Of a stretch of 64,000 bases of DNA, positions 56,077-64,000 are shown piece after piece (position 1 is the stretch's first letter; each line of letters starts with the position of its first letter). The notes under the pieces were generated by a model that worked only from the letters and a program-made list of their open reading frames with translations, did no database searches and was not told where the DNA came from. Position numbers and translations under genes: made by a program. The DNA is from Madurella fahalii (taxonomy: Eukaryota; Ascomycota; Sordariomycetes; Sordariales), in NCBI GenBank assembly GCA_029876055.1, contig CM056875.1, positions 3,745,001-3,809,000 on the forward strand. Direction: 5' to 3'.

Positions 56077-58420
56077 TGATTGGCGACTATCACGCGGCGA
56101 ATCTCAACCATAGACGGAAACCCTGATGCTGCTTTCTTATCCAGGGAGTCCCTGACCACACATTGAGGTGTCCCCTTGGAATCATGCGCTAGTTCGTCTT
56201 GACACGTCCTCTGCTATCAAATGGCAGAGTCGCCGCAGTCTTTTGGGACGACTACACCCAGTTCAAAGTCCCTAGACTTGAAGGACTGTCCTTGTACCTT
56301 TCCTGCGTGCAAACCCCTTCGACCTCCACAGAAAGCTGCCCATCTCCCATTGTCCCCGTCGGATCCCGAAACCTGACAATCAGCGTATATTGTAATCCGC
56401 GGTATACGCGTGCGGCACTTGCTGGTGTATATCTTCGACTGGGTAGCCGTGCAGACAACTCGCTCGCTGCGCAAAGGGCCCTGACCACCCGCCATTATAC
56501 CGCCCACCCCTTATCATGGTATGCGCTTGAAGTAGTATGCTGCCTAGGAGCACAAGCAGTACGCTCTGGGGCATAACCCGTGACAATCATCAAGATGGGA
56601 CGAGAGTAGAACGGGGGACCAGATCAGAGGCAAGTTTGCAGGTATACCCCATTCACTCATAACCAGAAATAGCAGCTTAAGCCCCCATTGGTGGAGAGAG
56701 AGGTAGGTAGGCAGATCAAACACGAGTATATTGAAGCAAGACCGGAACCCGGAAACGCCGGGGCATAACAGCCATCCAAATGCATCATCTGGGTCAACTA
56801 AGACAAACTTTTGTATTTTGTTGTTTTCTTTCCATATGGTGGTGATTAATTCGTAGAACCGCCCCTGTAGTTGCGTCCAGCACGACCGAACCATGTTGAG
56901 GCATCTCTCTTGCGGGGATGAAAGGCCGAGTTCCGGGGAGCGGCGGGATTAGGTGGATTGTTGCCGCAGCGTCTTTTCGTCTCCTCGCAGGCGGGACAGG
57001 AAATGTGGTGAGGCCCGCCGAGAGGAGGTTGTTGTCATAGCCATCTAGGACGTGACATCATAACACCATAACATTCGTAAAAGCGTGGTGGCGGGCAAGT
57101 CTCTGTCATGCTGATTGCTCGGCCGACGGCCAAGCAAGACCGCGGCAGAAGGCCGGCCGAGAGGAGCAGGACCAAACCGATCATTTGTCTGCCGTGTCCA
57201 TGCTGCAATACGGAGGCTTGCCGAACTCTGACCAGGATTCCGGGATAGATGGTTGCCCATTATGAGGTGTAAGAAAGTCTTTGTATACCCAAGTTCTTCA
57301 TCTGCGTCCGTTTCTTTTGTGCCATCCGATCGTCGTCGTCATCATCGAGGAGGGTATGGTGCAGGGCTCCGGTGGCACGGCCGAACGAAATCCGTTGTAC
57401 CATGGTCAGCGTAGCGAGCGGGAAGCACAACGACGCTTCCTCCAGAGGTGAAGTCCCTTTTCTCCGAATCCCTTACACCCCGAAGCCGAATTCGAAGACG
57501 ACTAGGGGGCCCGAAAAAAAACATGAAAGAAAAAGTGCCGACTGCTTCTGAGAAAAAGATAAAAGAGTCAAACAAGATAGAAAATATTACAATCCTTTTA
57601 TGTCCTGGAACAGAAGGGTGTTGAGAATGTCTGGAGAACAAGATATGGTCGGCCATGCCATCGGCGCGGATGCTGCCTGAACTCATCCAGTCGGCGAACT
57701 CCCCAATTGCGCGGAAGGGGCGAGGAATCGGGCCATCAATGTCATCCATCGCGGCACATAGGTCGTTCAGTTGACTATGTCAACCCCTTACACCGCCCAT
57801 CTGAATGGAGGCTTGCAACGATAGCTATTGCTTTCCCTCTGCAGCGGGAGCCGTGTAGACGGGAGAAGCAACATCTAGCCCGCCAGGCTCAGGGTCAAGC
57901 AATTCTTCTAGTACACTTGACATGATTTACCAAACAGGGTCGCCAGCGCGCCACGTGAGCCAGACGGGGGACGCGGCTCTCCACAACCCGCACACTGTGG
58001 CGGGGAAAAAGCACGGGATGGAGAGCCCCCGTTATAGGTACCGATAACGAGATGGGGCACAACTGATGTAACTTGACCGATTTGAAGCCATCTGGTGCGG
58101 TGAGAAATGTGCTGCAGCCTCGTGAGAGCGGTAGGTAAAGAACAACCTGCCACTCTTCGGCGATCTAGCCAGGAAATGAATTAGGGCGCGGAAAGCCTCC
58201 GAGAAGAGTCTGGTTTCCTGGCTCGAAGTCTCGGAGGTAAACGGTCGGCATCGCACAGGACGCACAGGGGGCAAAGGACCCGTGTACTGGGGTCAACGAC
58301 GGATGCAACATATCAAGGCGTTCGAGAGAGAATCCGGAGGCTGGAAGTTGGTGGGTTGCCAGAATCCACGAGGACATCGGATGCGGCCGGCCGCAACGTC
58401 GGGCGCGGTGCGGAGTCATC
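56077..58420. other. 2.3-kb intergenic region
   Basis: No supported gene. A 135-codon open frame on the minus strand (57342-57749) lacks recognisable features and is not called. Confidence 0.45.
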
Positions 58421-60480
58421 TTACTGAAATCTCGACGTCGTGGAAGCTGTTGCCCCACGTACGGCATTGTCGGATGAGTCTAAGCACCTTAGGTCAGTCT
58501 GTCGTCCCGATTTGGACAAGGTCAGTTAGTTCACATACCGCTTCCCCGTTGGAGGTGACCGTTGGTCCGGCCTCTTCCGCTGAAGCCTATCCCCTCACCC
58601 CAATCGCCGCTAGGGCCGTGAGGTTGACGCTCAGGAACACTGCGAGTGCTGGACCCGTTCAAGCCCGGGCGCTGGCTACCAATTGCACCCGGAGTCTCCC
58701 GCGGTCGAAGCCGTCCGCCATTAAAAGGCTCGCCCAGCGACATCGATCCAAGATCCGAGATCAGCATGGATGGATCGTTGTTTGAACCGGTGCCCGGCGT
58801 GGTAGGCGTCGTCAGGGAGCTGTTCTGGCCACCGAGGTTGGCGCTATACTCGCCGTACTGGGCAACATTCGGGCCGTGGACGGCGCTCCCCTGTGGGTAC
58901 CCCGAAGCCGAGAGCGAAGGGCTTGGGGTATAGGAGCGCAAATCGGCAAACGATTTGACACCGCGAAGCGCGTTCAGACCTCCATCCGGGCTGTCCGGAA
59001 GTTCAAGTGTTGGTCCGTGCCGGCCTTGTCTGCCCAGCGTGCCATATTGACCAGGTGCATTGGTCCGTGTCTCGGCAAAATCAATCGTTGCCGCACGACT
59101 TAAACCCCGACGGTGGGCATCGGCTGAGACGCCAGGAGGCATGTGCAAGGACGCCGTAGCTCCCGTGTCCTTGACGACATGGATCTGCCTATGTTGTCCC
59201 TCGCCCACGGACCGGTGTTCGAGACCCATGTTATGCGCCAGAATGTGGACGGTGCGACGCTGCTGGGGCGTGATCGTGCTGGGGAACACGATGATCTCGC
59301 GGTTGGGGTCGCTCCGGAAAAGCGTCAACTCGGTGTAAAAGCTCAGCGTATCAGGATTATTGAGGTCCACGTCCCCTGTGATACATTGCGTTGTTAGCCG
59401 GCCGGATATCTTTTGATGCAGTCCATCATTTTTTTTTTTTTTTTATGACTTACGCAGCGGTGAGTTTCGGGACCTAGCGGTGTGGGCAGCGTTCAGCGAA
59501 TGCATCGAAGATTGCGAATGAAGAGTGATAGGTTGGTGCTGCTCCTCGAGCTGGCCACGCTTCTCCCTCTTTTCTCGCTCGATCCGCTCCCTCTCGTGCT
59601 CAGGCAACATCTTCTTGTACTCAACCCTCAGCTTCCTGCCTTGGACCTCGTAGCCGTTTAGCTGTTCGATCACGGTTTGCGTGTCTACGGGGCTCTGGAA
59701 ATTTGCGAAAGCGAGGCCGCGGAAGATGCCATTGTCAAAATGGTAATTGAAAGCATAAGGCTGCGGCAACCCCAAGTCGGACATGATAGACGTGAGCATT
59801 TCCTTCCTCACGTTGAAAGGGATGTTCTTGATAACAATGGCGGTTGGGATCAGATCGTTACCCAGCGCCTTCGGGTCATGCCGAGGATCGTACATGTTGG
59901 CCGGATAAACGTGGCGATCGTTTGCGAAAGTCCCGTCGCCGTTCATCATGTTCATCGGCGGGTTGAAGTTGACAACGCCCGAATACTGGGTCGAAGGTGT
60001 GTTGAGAGCCTGGCTTCCCAGGCCGGGCTGCTCCTGCATCGTCCATTCCTGGAAAACGGAGTCAGTAAACGGCCGCGGCATGAGTCGTCTGCGGGTCCTA
60101 GGAACCGGGGGTGAACCAACCGCCGGGATTGCTCTACGGGCGCCCGGCCGGAGCCTGCCGTCGCCCAAAGCGCCGGTCACGGTGCTCGCTCCAGTGTAGG
60201 TCCATCCCTGATTATTGCCCATGAAGCCCTCGGCACCGAAGCCTGGCGTCGGCTGTACTCTGTTATGTCTGAATGCGTTGCTGTCGTAGGTGCCAAAGCG
60301 GTCATCACCGGCGAAAAGGGCGGTAGGCGCTTGGCCGACGGAGTCCATCTGTCGCTGATTCAAACGGTTGATGCTGGGAAGGCCGGTCGTGGTGTTGTAA
60401 CCGGGCCTGGTAGAGCCGGGTGACCGGTTTGGGGCGTTCATCGCGTAAGTCGGGAAGAACAGGTCAGGCGGTTGGTTCAT
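58421..60480 (-). CDS. RRM and R3H RNA-binding protein (Pin4/Cip1/Cip2 type)
   Basis: Cytoplasmic RNA-binding protein resembling budding-yeast Pin4/Mdt1 and fission-yeast Cip1/Cip2, which act in cell-cycle and stress mRNA control. Exons 60480-59454, 59375-58539 and 58479-58421 give 640 aa. The N-terminus is Pro/Gly/Asn/Thr-rich. One RRM (about 225-300) has RNP2 TAIVIKNIPF and RNP1 GLAFANFQSP, preceded by KALGNDL. It is followed by a basic helix (PEHERERIEREKREKR) and an R3H region (about 370-430). That region contains RRTVHILAHNMGLEHRSVG, with the Arg-x3-His core. A Ser/Gly-rich tail follows. The last intron is inferred: a GTATGT donor (58538) and a CTGAC branch give a final exon encoding SSDNAVRGATASTTSRFQ; read-through would stop within three codons. 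Start MNQPPDLFFP is preferred over an ATG 15 codons upstream. Confidence 0.85.
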
Positions 60481-63142
60481 TTTGGTGGCTTGACGGTCGA
60501 GGTAGCTGGCATGTAGGCCTAGCAATCCAAACCCCGGCGGACTCGGCTTCCCGAGAGGTCGGACCCAGGCGTTTGTTAGACCGAGATGAGCTTGCCCCGT
60601 TGGTACCAGATATCCTGAGCCAAAATCGAATATCGAGTATCGGCAGCCGTCTTCGACGCGGGCGCCCGCAAATGCAGAGTCTCCGAGTGGAGAGGGGTGT
60701 GATTTTCAATGACGCGGAAAAGGTTGCTTGCGGGCGTCGCTGGAGGAGGAAAAAAAAAAAAATGAAAAAGGGACGAAGAACAGAACTCTCCACAATACAA
60801 CACCAGGACGTCTCCGGGCGGCGGAGACTGAGGGAAAAACGGCACTGGAAGAGGGTTTCGAGTATTGAACGTGTCTAAGTCATCACGTCGTCTGCTGCTT
60901 CATCGATGTCGTGAAGGGCGGTTGCGCAGGGCCACCGAGAATTGAGATTTGGGGACTGGAGACTTGGGTTGGAGAGGAGGCGATGCAACGAGCCGAGAAC
61001 TGGCAGCTGCGCCTGACAGGAAACTGGGGGGGGATGGGCTGCCTGGTGCCAACTACCTCATTTTTTGTGTGGCAGATCCACCCGCCCGAATCTTGGCCAC
61101 AGCCCGGAGGACGGGAATGGGAAGCCCGCCGCCGGAGAGTGCTTGTGCGCGGCTCCAGCTGCTGGACTCACCCTGCTGAGAACCAGATAGCCGTTGTGAC
61201 GGCAATTGCCCTGTGCGACAGATTGTGTTGCCGACGGTTGATGCTGCAAGGGTCGCGGGAGGGATGTTGTTGTTGTCTTGGTCGAGCAGGTTTGTATTAT
61301 TACTATTTTTTATTTTTATTTTTATTTTTATTTTGATATTATTATTATTATTATTTTCTTCTTCTTTTTTTTTTTTTTTTTTTTTTGTTTTCCTTCATCC
61401 TCTCTTTCTCCCTTCGGTCCTGCAGCCGGATCTGGCCAAAAAATCCCAACTCGAAAGGGGTGAAGTATCCATACCGGACGGGAGCAGGGACCCGCAGCGC
61501 CTTATCGAACTGCCCCACCCTGCGTGAGGCAGGTAATTACACTAGTTCGTCCCGACAGGGCCAAATTTGTCCCCTTTTCATCACCCTTCTCGGATTCGAA
61601 TTGTGTTGACCATGACTCAGATCCGTGGCAACTCCTGCTGCTGTGGTGGCCCACCGGTGTGCGAGAAGGCGCCTGCGATTGAGACGCCATTGACTATTAG
61701 GTCTATTATTGTCCGTGGCCCCGCCGCGCTCGTGCTGCGACTGGGCCAACGTCTTTGTGATTCAGGCCTGGACATGCGAGGCACAGGCCGCTGAATGGCT
61801 GGGAACGATCTGGAGACGGTAATTATCAACTGCTCTGGTGACCCGGTCACGAGCTGGAGAAACTCGTCACGGATTATTTCAGGGATGGAGACCAGTCCGC
61901 GCGGTCGGCACCCGAGTGGCTGAGATTGAGAGAAGCAAAGAAGGCATTGAAACACGCACCCCACGGCCAGACACCACACCCGCTTTTACATTACTATATC
62001 ATTATCGAGGCCGATCATCATCAATTGTTCTCTCGGTGTGGCTGCTGCTGGCTGGCTGTTTCCGTTGATCTTCCAGTCTGCCAGGCGGCCAGCCGTGTTG
62101 GCTAAAGCTTGCGTGCACTGTATACCAGTACGTAATTACGTGTCCCGCGGTGAAGCTGATTTGCGGTGGATGATTGGACATGGTAAGGTGAGGTTGAGCC
62201 GGAGAGTACCCAGCAGGGTTTCGGACACAAAGAACGTGAGGCACTGTGCCTTTGCATCGGAGCATCGAAACTAGTGTATAAAGCTCTTTAAAGTTCCCTT
62301 GCAGATCGCTATCCACCTACCCGAAGGCTGGGAATTCGGACAATAACCTCTTGTGTGGGGCAAGATAATTAGTACTTTGTACATATCTCATGCGTTGCCC
62401 AAAATCTTTTATGCGCTGCGCTCCGTATCCAACAGCTCGATTACAGGTACCTACAAACATGCAGTGTGACCCGCATACCAGCCGCACATCTTCCTTCATC
62501 AAGCAGTACCGGTTTGAAAATCTGCCTGTTCTAGAACGGCCGTCCTTGATTAGAAGTTGCAGAAGAGTCATAAGTCCATAACCGAACTACAGCCAATTCA
62601 TATTGACCTCTCTTTTCGCCTAGCAGCCTAGCCTTCAAAGCAGAAGTCGTGGTTGGTAAAATCGACGCCAAGTATCCCGACTAGTTTATCTTGAAACAAT
62701 CGGCGTACACTTTCGTGATATTCGCCCTGGGCATGCATGATAATGCAATGCGTTGCTACTTCTCATGACTGAAGAGGAAAGGCTCTTTGACTGCGCTCTG
62801 CCTCCTGACTCCTCTGGAAGAGATTGCCTGATACGTCGTAAGCAGATGATAGTTGGGAAACAAAAGTACAAAGATATGATGGGTTGTGCATTAATCGACA
62901 GGCAATTCCAAATTTGAACTTGGTCTTTGTTCTATATGGGGTATAATCGATTGTACCGCTTCCCGTTACTTTGTTGTCGCTCTCTCACATCTTGTTGAAG
63001 ACAGCGAACCTGAACACGGCGCTTTGAACATAGACCTTAGTACCTTAATACCTACCTTACTATTCACCGACGCGTCGCAGAATTCCTCTCCTTGCTACTT
63101 CCTCATTTCCATGAATATTTTCCATTTCAGCCACTAGACAAC
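60481..63142. other. 2.7-kb intergenic divergent region
   Basis: Between the RNA-binding protein (-) and the edge gene (+). It holds an A run at 60751-60762, a T/A-rich pentanucleotide-like stretch (TTTTA units, then TTA units, then a T run) at 61300-61386. No gene. Confidence 0.45.
61300..61386 (+). repeat. TTTTA/TTA simple repeats with T run
   Basis: TTTTTA units, then six or so ATT units, then TTCTTCTT and a T run. Low-complexity DNA about 900 bases upstream of the RRM gene. Confidence 0.9.
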
Positions 63143-64000
63143 ATGTCTCGAAGGTCAAGCTCGAAAAGTTACCTACCCCAGGTCGTGCTCCCAGACGAGA
63201 CAACCATCTTGCCGGGCCACCCAAGCTCCACGGCAAGTTTAGTGGCTACAAGTGCTGAGACAGCTCAGAACTCAGCATTGCCAACCAGTTCGACACGGTC
63301 CGTATCACTTCAAGTTTCAAGCCCTCTACCGCTGCCGCCAACCCCCTACCCATGGTTATGGCAATGCCATAAATGCTCCATGGTGTATCAGCTGGGCTGT
63401 ACCCGTCGCTGCTTGGAGTGTAGTCACGAGTTCTGCACAACAATACGACACGAGAAATCGAGCCGCTTCCGTTCGGGGAAAAAGCACAAGAAGACGTGCA
63501 GGTCCGAGTTTGACTACATTGCCTGGGCGGCCTGGGGCGCATTCCGCCGGACCGCGGCCATCCAGGCCGATGCGGCCACGGAAAAGCACACACTCGCCTC
63601 TACCACCAACGGTTCGACTTGCGAAACGACCAGGAAGCGGAGGAAAAGTCGTGCATCGGGATCCTCACCTACTTCTCGGCTAAGTCATGATACGTTTGCC
63701 CGCTGGGAATTGGCACCGGAGGACGACGACGACTGGGACGGCACAGAAGCACTACAGAGCCAAAAGTGGCGCCCGCTTAACGACGCAGAACAGAAGGAGA
63801 TTACCAGCCTCAAGGAGGAAATGTATATCCGGCGGGAACACAATTGCTGGCTTCACTGCGACTACCCATCTGAATGCCTCCACGCCATTCATGGAGCTTG
63901 GTTGCGGACTGGAATTCCCGGAACCAGTGAGGAGAGAACAATTTCCAGAGATCATGACAACCAGCCTGGCCAGACCCGCGAGCGGGAGCGAGACTCGCTT
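63143..64000 (+). CDS. Cys-rich zinc-ribbon-like fungal protein (partial, runs off right edge)
   Basis: Open for exactly 286 codons from the ATG at 63143 to the window edge without a stop, so the 3' end is missing. I know of no function. The first 65 residues are Ser/Thr-rich. Then comes a conserved-looking cysteine module, about residues 71-94: PWLWQCHKCSMVYQLG, CTRRCLECSHEFC. The spacing (CxxC, then CxxxCxxCxxxxC) suits a zinc ribbon. Next is a basic RSGKKHKKTC segment and SEFDYIAWAAWGAFRR, which resembles fungal proteins annotated as hypothetical. The rest is acidic and hydrophilic (PEDDDDWD) with a second Cys/His group (HNCWLHCDYPSECLH). Whether the frame continues or meets a donor beyond the window cannot be told. 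Confidence 0.72.
   Translation, partial: MSRRSSSKSYLPQVVLPDETTILPGHPSSTASLVATSAETAQNSALPTSSTRSVSLQVSSPLPLPPTPYPWLWQCHKCSMVYQLGCTRRCLECSHEFCTTIRHEKSSRFRSGKKHKKTCRSEFDYIAWAAWGAFRRTAAIQADAATEKHTLASTTNGSTCETTRKRRKSRASGSSPTSRLSHDTFARWELAPEDDDDWDGTEALQSQKWRPLNDAEQKEITSLKEEMYIRREHNCWLHCDYPSECLHAIHGAWLRTGIPGTSEERTISRDHDNQPGQTRERERDSL

Noticed and set aside
57342..57749. 135-codon minus-strand open frame
   Set aside because: No recognisable features and a Phe-rich stretch coming from a T-rich tract; no splice-supported extension.

Overview
The window looks like nuclear DNA of a filamentous ascomycete. Genes are split by short introns (47-154 bp, one of 325 bp) with GTAAGT, GTATGT or GTACGT donors and CTGAC or CTAAC branch sites 10-20 bases before the acceptor. 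Coding DNA is GC-rich and intergenic DNA holds many long homopolymer runs. An AA9 lytic polysaccharide monooxygenase with a CBM1, a secreted DUF1996 protein, an AA1-like secreted protein and Zn2Cys6, NmrA and HDEL-tailed proteins all fit a plant-biomass-degrading Sordariomycete. Sordariales/Chaetomiaceae is my guess from family knowledge; no search was run. All exon joins below were worked out by hand from frame, splice sites and family similarity.

Layout. 1-5.7 kb: housekeeping block with mre11 (+), TAF10 (+) and mitochondrial ribosomal S19 (-). 8.1-15.3 kb: accessory block with a Zn2Cys6 transcription factor (+), a PDI-like protein lacking CxxC and ending in HDEL (-), a secretory prolyl-4-hydroxylase-like dioxygenase (+) transcribed divergently from it, and an NmrA-like protein (-). 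16.7-18.1 kb: a coiled-coil GTPase (-) with a GC-AG intron and an apparent one-base frameshift. 18.1-21.3 kb: gene-poor. 21.3-23.9 kb: AA9-CBM1 LPMO (+) and AA1-like secreted protein (-), convergent. 24.5-26.9 kb: AAA+ ATPase (-). 28.1-33.4 kb: large EDC4/Ge-1-like decapping scaffold (-) whose last intron carries a 206-bp foldback element. 35.0-35.5 kb: small membrane protein (+). 38.3-41.5 kb: rhodanese-plus-tyrosine-phosphatase protein (+). 42.4-43.6 kb: proteasome ATPase Rpt6 (-), with one base missing in a G run. 45.3-48.8 kb: Vnx1-type vacuolar cation/H+ antiporter (+). 50.9-52.2 kb: DUF1996 secreted protein (-), five exons. 55.0-56.1 kb: HAL2/MET22-type nucleotidase (+). 58.4-60.5 kb: RRM-R3H protein of the Pin4/Cip type (-). 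63.1 kb to the right edge: a partial Cys-rich, zinc-ribbon-like protein (+).

The best candidate for a new system is the 8.1-15.3 kb block. A redox-dead, ER-retained PDI-like protein is paired head-to-head with a secretory-pathway prolyl-4-hydroxylase. This resembles, in genome layout, the alpha and beta(PDI) subunits of animal collagen prolyl 4-hydroxylase. Next in interest is the foldback element inside the EDC4 intron. Two single-base homopolymer frameshifts (GTPase, rpt6), one of them in an essential gene, suggest assembly errors. I saw no convincing tRNA, rRNA, CRISPR array or autonomous transposon.
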